Shown here in pieces: positions 43,051 to 51,003 of a stretch of 64,000 nucleotides of DNA; within the stretch, counting starts at the first letter, position 1, and each line of letters opens with the position of its first letter. The stretch comes from Asanoa ishikariensis (GTDB lineage Bacteria > Actinomycetota > Actinomycetes > Mycobacteriales > Micromonosporaceae). Position numbers and translations under genes: made by a program. Under the pieces are notes generated by a model. It searched no databases and was not told where the DNA came from. It was given only the letters and a program-made list of their open reading frames with translations. The stretch spans positions 1-64,000 of the forward strand of contig NZ_FNQB01000006.1 in assembly GCF_900107455.1 (NCBI RefSeq), given 5' to 3'.

Positions 43051-44061
43051 TCACAAGGCGATTTGCCAGCTGTGCCACTCGTCGACCGGGCGGAAGCCGA
43101 TGGCCTCGTTGATCGCGACCATGTGTGCGTTGACCGCCGCGTTCCAGGTGTCGATCGCGCGCAGGGCGGGCTCGGCGGCCAGCACCGCGCGTAGGTTTTC
43201 GACCTTCACCAGCACGCCCAGCCGGTGCCCGCGATGGTCCGGGTCGACCAGGGTGATCTGCTGGAAGGCGTGCCAGTCGGGCGTGTCGTTGAACTCGATC
43301 GCCGTGATCGCGACCAGGCGGCCGCTGGCGTCGTGCCGCGCCGCGGTCGTGTAGGCCCGGCGGCCCCGTCGCTCGCGGGCCGTCTCGACCTCCCGGAGCC
43401 GCGCGGTGTCCATCTTCATCCCCTCGACCGCCAGGTCGCCGGTCGGCGCGTCGGACATCAGCCGGCCCTCCAGGTAGGCCTGGTCGGCGGCGAACTCCTC
43501 CGGCGTGGCGCCGGCCCACTTCACCAGGCTGTAGCCGGCCGCCGAGGGCCAGGCGGCGGAGACCAGCGAATCCAGCGCCGCTTCGTCGATCGACGTGGCG
43601 TCGAGCCGCCGCCGGATGTCGGTCAGGGCCAGCGCGGCGCCGGTGGCGCGGGCGAAGACGCCACCATCGACAGGTCGGTCCGCACCGCCCGGCAGGGCCC
43701 ACACCGACTCGCCGATCAGGTGCTTACGCCCGTCGGCCCGGGACGCTTCCATGGCATGAGCCAGCAGCGCGCTGCCGACACCGCGACGCCGCATCGACGG
43801 CAGCACGTCGAGGCTGAGGTCGGCGGTGCCGGTGTTCTCGAGGTACGGCAGCCGCAGCTCGAGGAACCCCGCCGGAACCCCGTCGAGCCGCGCCAAAGCG
43901 TGCACCTTGTGCGCGCCAGGCCACGGGTCGGTCAGCGACCCGAAGAACGAACGAGGGCACAGCGGCGGGAAGTCGGGCACGTCGAAGGCATGGCTTTGCG
44001 CCTGGATCTCGTACGCGTGCTGACCGTCGTCGGGCCCGACCGGAGTGACCTCGATGCTCAT
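43051..44061 (-). CDS. Tandem GNAT-family acetyltransferase
   Basis: 336 residues from MSIEVTPVGPDDGQHAYEI (44059-44061; an in-frame start at 44079 also exists). The N-terminal GNAT half contains ADLSLDVLPSMRRRGVGSALLAHAM (acetyl-CoA loop RRRGVG); the second half contains QQITLVDPDHRGHRLGVLVKVENLRAVL (RGHRLG) and TWNAAVNAHMVAINEAIGFRPV. This two-domain form with 'N..N..M..IN..IGF' is widespread in actinomycetes; the substrate is unassigned. It ends 38 nt upstream of the paaN start on the same strand, so the two may be cotranscribed. Confidence 0.85.
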   Translation of the reverse strand: MSIEVTPVGPDDGQHAYEIQAQSHAFDVPDFPPLCPRSFFGSLTDPWPGAHKVHALARLDGVPAGFLELRLPYLENTGTADLSLDVLPSMRRRGVGSALLAHAMEASRADGRKHLIGESVWALPGGADRPVDGGVFARATGAALALTDIRRRLDATSIDEAALDSLVSAAWPSAAGYSLVKWAGATPEEFAADQAYLEGRLMSDAPTGDLAVEGMKMDTARLREVETARERRGRRAYTTAARHDASGRLVAITAIEFNDTPDWHAFQQITLVDPDHRGHRLGVLVKVENLRAVLAAEPALRAIDTWNAAVNAHMVAINEAIGFRPVDEWHSWQIAL

Positions 44062-44102
44062 GCCCGCCAGGGTGCCCAACCCTGGACGGGCACGCGAGCG
44101 AT

Positions 44103-45182
44103 TTACGTCCCTGTGCAGCTCACCGCCGGCACCGGGTTGGCACCTGTCCAGCTACCGAGGAAACCGAACGTGGCCGTCGTACCCGGAGCCAGCGATCCGT
44201 TCCAGGCGACGTTGCGCGCGGTGACCGCGGACCCCGACTGGGTCGTGGCCGCGTTCCAGACCTGGGTGAGCTGTTGCCCGGAGAACGTCCACCGCGCGGT
44301 CCACGCGGCAAACGCCGCAGACCCGGCATTTCGCACAGTCACCTCACCTTGGAACCCACCCGTCCACTGACCCACGACCTGATAGGTAGCCACGCAGGCA
44401 CCACCATTGGCCGGCGGCGTCGGCGAAACCGTGGGAGAAGCAGTAGGCGAAGCGGTAGGCGAGGGCGAAGGCAGACCGCCGTCCAGAACAGAGGCCAACG
44501 CCGGATACCACCGGTCCGACATCTTCTGGTCGCCGGACGCGTTGGGATGGACCCCGTCGTACGTGTCGGACGAGGTGTTGAACCCGGTCCACTGGTCTAC
44601 CACGACGACCGGGCTGGCCGCGGTCGTCTTGCTGGCAGCCCACGCGGGGACGGCGTTGTTGAGCGCGACGACCCGCGCCCCGCAGTCGGCGCAACTGCTG
44701 GGCGCCATCGGAATGATCTTCGCGACCAGCACTCGCATCGCCGGGTTGCTGGCGCGCATCTGGTCGACGAGCTTGCCGTACGCGGCCAGGATCGTCGCCG
44801 GTGGAATGTTGCTCCACACGTCGTTGGTGCCGAAGTGCATGAGCACGACGTCCGGCCGGGTGGCGGCGAGCCAACCGACGAGCTGGTTCTGATTGGCGAC
44901 GTTGGTGGCCAGGAAGCCACCGTGTCCTTCGTTGTCGCCGTCGTGCGCCTGGCCGCACCCTTGCGGCCCGAGCGTGCCGACGAAGTCGACGTTGGTGTAG
45001 CCGGAGCTCTGGAGCCTGTTCCAGAGCACTGATCGCCAGCAGCCGGGCGACCCGGTGATCGAGTCGCCGAGCGGCATGACCCGCACAGGTGCGAGGGCGA
45101 CCGAGCTGGCCGGCGCGGCGAAGAAGAACGCGGCGCCGAGAAGAGCAGCGAGCAGAGCGGCCAGGATGGCCTTGCGGTGCAT
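44103..45182 (-). CDS. Secreted SGNH esterase (CE3 type) with CBM2
   Basis: 359 residues. Signal peptide ILAALLAALLGAAFFFAAPASS. Catalytic SGNH domain: GDSIT (Ser ~41), GTLGPQGCGQAHDGDNEGHGG, HFGTNDVWSN and catalytic Asp/His in DGVHPNASGDQKM; the MPLGDSITGSPGCWRSVLW opening is typical of carbohydrate esterase family 3 acetylxylan esterases. A Pro/Ser/Thr linker (PSPTASPTASPTVSPTPP) joins a C-terminal carbohydrate-binding module 2 (CVATYQVVGQWTGGFQGEV ... NGSLAPGTTATFGFLG). Likely removes acetyl groups from xylan while bound to cellulose, consistent with a soil or plant-litter saprophyte. Confidence 0.92.
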   Translation of the reverse strand: MHRKAILAALLAALLGAAFFFAAPASSVALAPVRVMPLGDSITGSPGCWRSVLWNRLQSSGYTNVDFVGTLGPQGCGQAHDGDNEGHGGFLATNVANQNQLVGWLAATRPDVVLMHFGTNDVWSNIPPATILAAYGKLVDQMRASNPAMRVLVAKIIPMAPSSCADCGARVVALNNAVPAWAASKTTAASPVVVVDQWTGFNTSSDTYDGVHPNASGDQKMSDRWYPALASVLDGGLPSPSPTASPTASPTVSPTPPANGGACVATYQVVGQWTGGFQGEVTVRNAGSAAFAAWTARWTFSGQQLTQVWNAATTQSGSAVTARNVAWNGSLAPGTTATFGFLGSWTGANPVPAVSCTGT

Positions 45183-45271
45183 GGTTGTCTCCCGTCACGG
45201 TGAGGACGTACGTGACGGCCCGGAGCTCCCAACGCATTCAAGCACGTAACTATCGCGGAAGCCACCGACGA

Positions 45272-45302
45272 CGAAGGCCCCGTCCAGCGGACGGGGCCTT
45301 CG
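45272..45302 (-). terminator. Strong hairpin terminator in the thrC-esterase spacer
   Basis: Perfect 14-bp stem CGAAGGCCCCGTCC / GGACGGGGCCTTCG with a 3-nt loop. It lies 230 nt after thrC and 90 nt before the esterase start, closing either a long thrC 3' region or a separate small RNA. Confidence 0.85.
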
Positions 45303-45392
45303 AGGAACGTTTGGTCGGAAGGGCGGCTGCACAACGCCTCCGGCGCTGGGTCGCTAGAACTTCAAAAGTCTACGGCGGCTCGCCCTCCCGCA
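45272..45392 (-). ncRNA. Candidate ~120-nt small RNA downstream of thrC
   Basis: On the minus strand a promoter-like pair, TTGACG (45423-45428) and CAGGAT (45399-45404) spaced 18 nt, precedes a non-coding stretch that ends in the perfect 14-bp terminator. Inside, GGAGGGCG near the 5' end can pair with CGCCCTTCC ~65 nt later (one bulged A), enclosing a smaller GCGCC/GGCGT hairpin. No significant ORF is present. It could instead be the 3' UTR of thrC. I do not recognise a known RNA family. Confidence 0.45.
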
Positions 45393-45398
45393 CGGAGC

Positions 45399-45428
45399 AT
45401 CCTGCGAGATACCCATCATGGTCGTCAA
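45399..45428 (-). promoter_or_regulatory. Promoter-like -35/-10 pair
   Basis: Minus strand TTGACG - 18 nt - CAGGAT, close to the actinobacterial housekeeping-sigma pattern TTGACN-N16-18-TAGRRT. It lies in the 350-nt gene-free stretch between thrC and the esterase gene and would start the candidate small RNA near 45392. Confidence 0.45.
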
Positions 45429-45531
45429 GTCCCTGTAGACATGTTTTCTCGACGGACGGCAAAATCACCGCTACGGGGTGCACATGTTGCATCACCCGAA
45501 CGTATGAGTCCATCCTGGATAACGGGCCTTC

Positions 45532-46818
45532 TCAGCCCAGCAAGCCGGCTTCCCGAGCTGCCCGAAGCGACGGCTTGACGCGATAGGTGGGCCCTACCTG
45601 CTCGGCCACGGCGTCGATCGTCTTGAGCCCCTCGCCGGTGTTGAAGACGACGGTTTCCAGGGAGGGATCCAACCGTCCCGACGCGACCAGCTTCCGCAAC
45701 ACGGCGGTGGTCACCCCACCGGCGGTCTCCGCGAACACTCCGGTGGTACGCGCGAGCAACTGGATCGCGTCGCGAATCTCCTCGTCGGTGGCGTAGTCCA
45801 TCCAGCCGCCGGTGCGCTTGACCGCCTCCAGCGCGTAGAGCCCCGCCGCCGGGTCGCCGATGTTGAGTGACTTGGCGATGCCGGTCGGCCGCACCGGGAC
45901 GATCTCGTCGGTGTCGTTGTGCAGCGCGGTCGCGATCGGGTTGCAGCCCGCCGACTGCGCGCCGAAGACCCGCCAGCCGCCGGCCGGCGCCTCGACCAGC
46001 CCGATCTCGACGAGCTCGGTGAACGCCTTGTCGATCTTCGTGAGCAGCTCGCCGCTGGCCATCGGGATGACCACCTGCGCCGGGATCCGCCAGCCGAGCT
46101 GCTCGGCGACCTCGTAGCCCAGCGTCTTGGAGCCCTCGGCGTAGAACGGCCGCACGTTGACGTTGACGAACGCGGTGTCCTCGAACTCGTCGGTCTCCAC
46201 CAGCTCGCTGCAGAGCCGGTTGACGTCGTCGTACGAGCCGTCGATGGCGACGAGGTCTCCGCCGTACACCGCGGTCGTGATGATCTTGCCTTGCTCCAGG
46301 TCGCCCGGGACGAAGACGATCGACGGCACGCCGGCCCGGGCCGCGTGCGCGGCGACCGAGTTGGCCAGGTTGCCGGTCGAGGCGCAGGCGAAGCGGGTGA
46401 AGCCGAGCCCGCGGGCCGCGGTCAGCGCGACCGAGACGACCCGGTCCTTGAACGAGTGGGTCGGGTTGGCGCTGTCGTCCTTGACCCAGAGCGGCGCGGT
46501 GAAGCCGAGCTCGGCACCCAGCGCGGGAGCGGAGATCAACGGGGTGAGACCAGGATCGAGGGTGACGCGGCTCGACGGGTCCTGCCCGACGGGCAGCAGC
46601 GGCGCGTAGCGCCAGATGTTCGGCGGGCCGGCGGTGATCTGCGCGCGGGTCACCCGGGCCAGCGCGGCCGGGTCGTAGGCCACTTCCAGCGGCCCGAAAC
46701 ACTCGTAACAGGCGTGCTGCGCGGCGAGCGGGAACTGCGCTCCACAGCCGCGACAGACGAGGGCGCGGGCCGGCGAGTCGGCAACGGAGGAGGCGGTTTC
46801 GTCGATGGTCGACGTCAT
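45532..46818 (-). CDS. thrC: Threonine synthase (or ThrC-like paralogue)
   Basis: PLP enzyme that converts O-phospho-L-homoserine to threonine; 428 residues from the ATG at 46816-46818, SD GAGAGGA. The N-terminal zinc-ribbon-like CRGCGAQFPLAAQHACYECF (Cys22, 25, 37, 40) is followed by the PLP-lysine motif NPTHSFKDR (Lys124) and the ASTGNLANSVAAHAA phosphate/ammonium region, SAGCNPI, and TAGGVTTAVL. Fold type II with the Cys ribbon is the longer ThrC form. A SAM-I riboswitch in the leader is unusual for threonine synthesis and raises the possibility of a methionine-related role. A hom-thrC-thrB operon is not in this window. Confidence 0.88.
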   Translation of the reverse strand: MTSTIDETASSVADSPARALVCRGCGAQFPLAAQHACYECFGPLEVAYDPAALARVTRAQITAGPPNIWRYAPLLPVGQDPSSRVTLDPGLTPLISAPALGAELGFTAPLWVKDDSANPTHSFKDRVVSVALTAARGLGFTRFACASTGNLANSVAAHAARAGVPSIVFVPGDLEQGKIITTAVYGGDLVAIDGSYDDVNRLCSELVETDEFEDTAFVNVNVRPFYAEGSKTLGYEVAEQLGWRIPAQVVIPMASGELLTKIDKAFTELVEIGLVEAPAGGWRVFGAQSAGCNPIATALHNDTDEIVPVRPTGIAKSLNIGDPAAGLYALEAVKRTGGWMDYATDEEIRDAIQLLARTTGVFAETAGGVTTAVLRKLVASGRLDPSLETVVFNTGEGLKTIDAVAEQVGPTYRVKPSLRAAREAGLLG

Positions 46819-46831
46819 GAGGGAGGGTCCT

Positions 46832-46961
46832 CTCATCTTCCCCACGCCGCACCGTGCGACGGGGACGGAATTGGCACCTGCGCACCGCGACTCAGCGATG
46901 AGTCGGCGGCGGTGGTTGCCGGGGCGTCTTCGGGCCGTATCCCTCAGCCCCTCTGGATGAG
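46832..46961 (-). promoter_or_regulatory. SAM-I (S-box) riboswitch upstream of thrC
   Basis: The minus strand carries the S-box core in order: P1 5' strand CTCATC (46961-46956), CAGAGGGGCTGAGGGA, CGGCCCGAAGACGCCCCGGC and AACC, a P3 hairpin GACTCA-TCGC-TGAGTC, GCAGGTGCCAATTCC, a P4 hairpin (TCCCC...GGGGA), and the P1 3' strand GATGAG (46837-46832). The P1 3' strand overlaps the thrC Shine-Dalgarno GAGAGGA (46834-46828), so SAM binding should close P1 and hide the ribosome site: a translational OFF switch. Confidence 0.93.
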
Positions 46962-47045
46962 GTATTCAGTTGTGGTGTCCAGCGTAAGGCCTGGACCAGA
47001 AAAGAGTCCTGTCTCTTCTCAGTGTGTGAACCAGACCTCAGGCGA

Positions 47046-47912
47046 CTAGCTGGTCACGTCCTTGCGGGTGAAGCGCCAGAAGGCCAGCGACCAGAACAGC
47101 GTCGCGTAGACCACGGCCGATATGACGCCCTTGACGATGTCGTCGAACTGCGTCGGTGTGGACAGCAGCCCGAGCCACGCCGTGCTGTAGTGGGTCGGCA
47201 ACAGGTTGCGCACGGCGCCCAGCGCGCTGATCTGGTCGAGGATGCTCGACAGGATCCACAGCAGCACCGCGCCGCCCACCGCACCCAGCGGCGCGTCGGT
47301 CGACACCGACAGCAGGAACGCCAGCCCGGCCACCACGAGCAGCACCACGGCCAGGTAGCCGAGGATGCCGAGCAGGCGTACCAAGCCAGGGCCGGCGGCG
47401 ATTTCGTTGGCCACGGTGCTGCTCAGCGGCTTCCAGCCGTACCGTGCGGTGCCGATGGCCAGTGCCGTGCCCGCGAGGGTCAGCAGCGCCAGCCCCGAGT
47501 AGCCGAGCGCGACGACCAGCTTGACCGCCACCAGCCGGGCCCGCGGCACCGGCACCGCCAGCAGGTAGCGCAGGCTGCCCCACTGCGCCTCGCTGGCCAC
47601 CGTGTCACCGCAGAACAGCGCGACCGCGACGACCAGCAGGAAGGTCGCCGACACGTACAGGCAGAACAGGGTGAAGTTGAGCCCGCCCGAGGTGGCCAGG
47701 TCGATCAGACTGCCGAACTCGCCGCCGCCGTTGTCGTCATCGCCGCCGTTGTCGAACTGGAAGGCGATCAAGATGATCAACGGCAACGCGACCATCAGAC
47801 CAAGGGCCCAGCGGGTACGCGCACGCGACCACTGCCGCCGCCACTCCGCCCGGATGGGCAGCGTCCGAGCGGCCCGATAACCCGCAGCCGCGCCCGCTTG
47901 AAGGTCGGTCAT
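47046..47912 (-). CDS. ABC-2 type transporter permease
   Basis: 288 residues, about six membrane segments (RWALGLMVALPLIILIAF, CLYVSATFLLVVAVALFCGD, LGYSGLALLTLAGTALAI, LLGILGYLAVVLLVVAGLAFLL, PLGAVGGAVLLWILSSIL, VVYATLFWSLAFW). DTVASEAQWGSLRYLLAVPVPRARLVAVKL is the ABC-2 permease coupling signature. The charged loop FDNGGDDDNGGGEFG faces outside. The ATG overlaps the upstream fusion gene by 4 nt, so it is the membrane partner of that ATPase. An export role is likely; the substrate is unknown. Confidence 0.9.
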   Translation of the reverse strand: MTDLQAGAAAGYRAARTLPIRAEWRRQWSRARTRWALGLMVALPLIILIAFQFDNGGDDDNGGGEFGSLIDLATSGGLNFTLFCLYVSATFLLVVAVALFCGDTVASEAQWGSLRYLLAVPVPRARLVAVKLVVALGYSGLALLTLAGTALAIGTARYGWKPLSSTVANEIAAGPGLVRLLGILGYLAVVLLVVAGLAFLLSVSTDAPLGAVGGAVLLWILSSILDQISALGAVRNLLPTHYSTAWLGLLSTPTQFDDIVKGVISAVVYATLFWSLAFWRFTRKDVTS

Positions 47913-50692
47913 CGGTCTCCGCTTCCACTAGAGCTCTCCCCCACCAGGGCGAGAAACGCGTCCTCGAGGCGGCGCCGGGGCACCACCCGCTCCACCCCGA
48001 TGCCCGCCCGCACGAGCTCGGCGACCACCTCGCTGCGCGCCGTGCCGTTGGTGTCGACCACCAACTGCCGCGAGTCGCCCTCGACCGAGACCGAGCGGAC
48101 GCCGGCGAGCTGACTGAGCACGCCGGCCGCCGCGGTCGCGTCGGAGACCTCGATCTGCACCGTCGGCGACTCACCGACGATGTCGTCGACCAGACCCGAG
48201 GCGACGATCGCGCCCTTGTTGACCACGACCACGTGCGTGCAGGTCTGCTCGACCTCGGCCAGCAGGTGACTGGAGACCAGCACCGCCCGCCCGTCGGTGG
48301 CGTAGCGCTTGAGCACCCGGCGCATCTCGGCGATCTGCGGCGGGTCGAGCCCGTCCGTCGGCTCGTCGAGCACCAGCAGCTCGGGCAGGCCCAGCATGGC
48401 CTGGGCGATGGCCAGCCGCTGCCGCATACCGTGGCTGTAGTTCTTCACCCGGCGGTGCACGGACGCGCCGAGCCCGGCGATCTCCAGCGCCCGGTCGAGC
48501 TCGGCCTCGGCCTCCGGCCGGCCGGTCGCGGCCCAGTACGCCTTGAGGTTGGCCAGGCCGCTCAGGTGCGGCAGGAAGCCGGGGCCCTCGACCAGTGCGC
48601 CGATCCGGGACAGCACCGGCGAGCCCGGCACGAGCTGGTGCCCGAACACGTGGATCTGGCCGGCGGTCGGGTTGGTCAGACCCATCAGCACCCGCAGCGT
48701 GGTCGTCTTGCCGGCGCCGTTGGGGCCGAGCAGGCCGACCACCTGGCCGCGCTTCACCTCGAAGTCGACCCGGTCGACCGCCACGAAGTCGCCGTACTCC
48801 TTGCGCAGCCCGTCGACCCGCAGCGGCACGTCGGCGTACTCGGGATGCACGGAGGTGTCGTGCCGGCTGCGCCGGCGGCGCACCACCAGGACGACCACCA
48901 CGAGCCCGATGGCGATCGCGACGAGCAGGCCGACCAGCACGTACCGCCAGATCACCTGCGGGCTGGCGATCGGCTCGCCGGTCACGGTCGGCAGGGTGAC
49001 CGCGGTCGCGTCGTCGGGCACCGCCACCGTGTAGACGGCAGGCTGGTTCGGCGTGGCGAACGCCTGGTCCGCGGTTGCCACCGCGATCCGCAGCGTGTGC
49101 CCGGCCTCGACCCGGTGCACGACGGCCGGCAGGGTCACCTGGACCGGCTGGGCCTGCCCGATGTCGGCCGGCAGCCCGGTCAGCCGGACGGGCGCGATCA
49201 GCCCGCTGGACAGCGTCGCCACGCCCTTCGGGTCGACGTCGTAGAGCTTGACGAACAGCACCGCCTCGCCGGTCGGCGACGCGGCCCGGATCCGCACAGT
49301 CGGCGCTCCGACGATGTCGAGGGGCCGGTCGAGCGGCTCCGAGGTGAACCGCGCGTGCTGGCCGGGAAGGTCGGTGACGATTCCGTTGACGAACGAGGAC
49401 AGCCCACCGCCGGCACCGGGCAGCGACGAGATCGCCGCCGGGTTGCCGGAGGGCGGGTTGGCCACCGGCTGCACCGGCCCGGAGACGGTCACCGTCGAGG
49501 TCGAGGTGCCGGCGAGCCCCGGGTACGCCGGGTCGGAGTAACCGCTGGTCACCACGCCTCGGTCGAGCGCGTTGAAGCCGGTGATCCGCGACCAGGTGAA
49601 GCTGGTGGACGGGGTGTCGCCGGTGCCCTTGACGTAGTGGTCGAGCCACTGCGCCATCAGGAACTTGACCCGGTCGCGGTCGGACTGCGGGCCGTCGCCG
49701 CCGTCGTGCCCGCCGGTGAACCAGGCGACCCGCACCGGCGTGCCGTTCGCGGCGATGCCCCGGGCGTTGGCGTCGGCCTCCGAGAGCGGGAACAGCGTGT
49801 CGGCCGTGCCCTGCACCAGCAGGGTGGGTGCCTTGATCCGGTCGAGCACGGCGGCCGGGCTGGAGCGCCGCAGCAGGTCGACGGCGGCCTGGTCGGCCCG
49901 GCCGGTGGTGGCGATCCGCTGGTACGTGGCGCAGACGTCGGCGGCGAAGCGGCCGCAGGACGGGTCGACGCCGGCCGCTGCCCCCGCGGTCGCGGTGTCG
50001 GACGGCAGTTCGCCCAGCGCGCCGAGGCCGCTGCCCGCGCCGTTGCCGAAGAACAGTCCGGCCCAGGTCTTCTTGAAGACGCCCTCGACCGGACCGCGCC
50101 CGGTCGACTCCGGCAGGAAGGCGCCGGCCAGGTCGTTCCAGGTGGCCATCGGCACGGCGGCGTCGATCCGGGGGTCCTGCGCGGAGAGCAGCAGGGCCAG
50201 TCCGCCGCCGTACGAACTGCCGACCACGCCGACCTTGGGGTCGCCGGGCGCGTCGGTTTGGATCTCCGGCCGGGCGGCGAGCCAGTCGACCAGGCGCTGC
50301 GCGTCGCGTACCTCGTAGTCCGGGTCGTCCAGGTGGATCTGCCCGCCGCTGCGGCCGAAGCCCCGGGCGGTCCAGGTCAACACCGCGTAGCCGATGCCGG
50401 CCAGGTCCTCCGCGTCGGCGTAGGTGCTCTCCTTGGTGCCGCCGAAACCGTGCGCGAGCAGCACCGCGGGCACCTTGTCCGTGGCCGACGCGCCGTCCGG
50501 CAGGAACAGCCGGGTGTCCAGGTCGACCGGCTCGTCGCCACCGGGGCCGGACCGGACGCTGATCCGGGCGTCCTGTGTGCGGTAGTCGGGGTCGTCCGGC
50601 CAGGCTGCCCAGGTCACACCGCCGGCGAGGACGAGCACGGCCGCGGCCGCGGCGAGGAGCCGACGGCGGACACGGGACAGGGGTGGCGACAT
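47909..50692 (-). CDS. Extracytoplasmic S15/CocE-type hydrolase fused to an ABC transporter ATPase
   Basis: 927 residues with two distinct halves. A signal anchor (LLAAAAAVLVLAGGVTW, ~12-29) is followed by an alpha/beta hydrolase of the X-Pro dipeptidyl-peptidase/CocE class with full triad: Ser160 (VGSSYGGG), Asp298 (GTADTLFP), His329 (GGHDGG), then a C-terminal beta-sandwich (~450-570). A second membrane helix (~582-604, VLVGLLVAIAIGLVVVVLVV) leads to a cytosolic ABC ATPase: Walker A GPNGAGKTTT (~656), signature YSHGMRQRLAIAQAM, Walker B LLVLDEPTDGLD. The topology is self-consistent: enzyme outside, ATPase inside. Translationally coupled to the ABC-2 permease. Confidence 0.92.
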   Translation of the reverse strand: MSPPLSRVRRRLLAAAAAVLVLAGGVTWAAWPDDPDYRTQDARISVRSGPGGDEPVDLDTRLFLPDGASATDKVPAVLLAHGFGGTKESTYADAEDLAGIGYAVLTWTARGFGRSGGQIHLDDPDYEVRDAQRLVDWLAARPEIQTDAPGDPKVGVVGSSYGGGLALLLSAQDPRIDAAVPMATWNDLAGAFLPESTGRGPVEGVFKKTWAGLFFGNGAGSGLGALGELPSDTATAGAAAGVDPSCGRFAADVCATYQRIATTGRADQAAVDLLRRSSPAAVLDRIKAPTLLVQGTADTLFPLSEADANARGIAANGTPVRVAWFTGGHDGGDGPQSDRDRVKFLMAQWLDHYVKGTGDTPSTSFTWSRITGFNALDRGVVTSGYSDPAYPGLAGTSTSTVTVSGPVQPVANPPSGNPAAISSLPGAGGGLSSFVNGIVTDLPGQHARFTSEPLDRPLDIVGAPTVRIRAASPTGEAVLFVKLYDVDPKGVATLSSGLIAPVRLTGLPADIGQAQPVQVTLPAVVHRVEAGHTLRIAVATADQAFATPNQPAVYTVAVPDDATAVTLPTVTGEPIASPQVIWRYVLVGLLVAIAIGLVVVVLVVRRRRSRHDTSVHPEYADVPLRVDGLRKEYGDFVAVDRVDFEVKRGQVVGLLGPNGAGKTTTLRVLMGLTNPTAGQIHVFGHQLVPGSPVLSRIGALVEGPGFLPHLSGLANLKAYWAATGRPEAEAELDRALEIAGLGASVHRRVKNYSHGMRQRLAIAQAMLGLPELLVLDEPTDGLDPPQIAEMRRVLKRYATDGRAVLVSSHLLAEVEQTCTHVVVVNKGAIVASGLVDDIVGESPTVQIEVSDATAAAGVLSQLAGVRSVSVEGDSRQLVVDTNGTARSEVVAELVRAGIGVERVVPRRRLEDAFLALVGESSSGSGDR

Positions 50693-51003
50693 GCCGCCAA
50701 AGGTACGGCGTACGCCCTGAGCGTTCTCTGAGTGTCAATGGCCGCCGGTCGGTGGGACGCATGCGTATCCCGCGAAATACGACGTATCACACCGAGCGGG
50801 CAATGAACCGACAGCAAGTTACACAGGGTGAGGATTCGCATCTTGATCCATCACGCACGGCCATAGAAACCGACGGATGAAGGAGAAATGGCTGTTCGGT
50901 TTGGGCCGGCATGGGTGCCCCTCCACTAGTTTCTCCGTCCGGTGGACGGGACGGCCGGGGCAGATGTTTTCGCCCGTGCCACCACTTCGTGGAGGGGTTG
51001 CCG
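50693..51003 (+). other. Promoter/leader region of the conservon with a 13-codon ORF
   Basis: 311-nt spacer between divergent genes, less GC-rich than its surroundings. AAGGAG (50880-50885) precedes a 13-residue ORF at 50888-50929 (MAVRFGPAWVPLH), and a 6-bp hairpin CCGTCC-GGT-GGACGG (50936-50950) follows 7 nt after its stop. An AT-richer stretch at 50760-50830 probably holds the promoters for both sides. The tiny ORF may be an upstream regulatory peptide or chance. Confidence 0.4.

Noticed and set aside
45183..45531. Possible tRNA or known structured RNA
   Set aside because: No acceptor/T-arm pattern (GTTCRANYC with matching stem) and no SRP, 6C or tmRNA landmarks could be found; only promoter, pairing and terminator signals remain.
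47909..50692. Frameshift or assembly join explaining the hydrolase-ABC fusion
   Set aside because: The frame is continuous with a membrane helix exactly at the domain junction, and the predicted topology (enzyme outside, ATPase inside) is coherent, so a true fusion is more likely.
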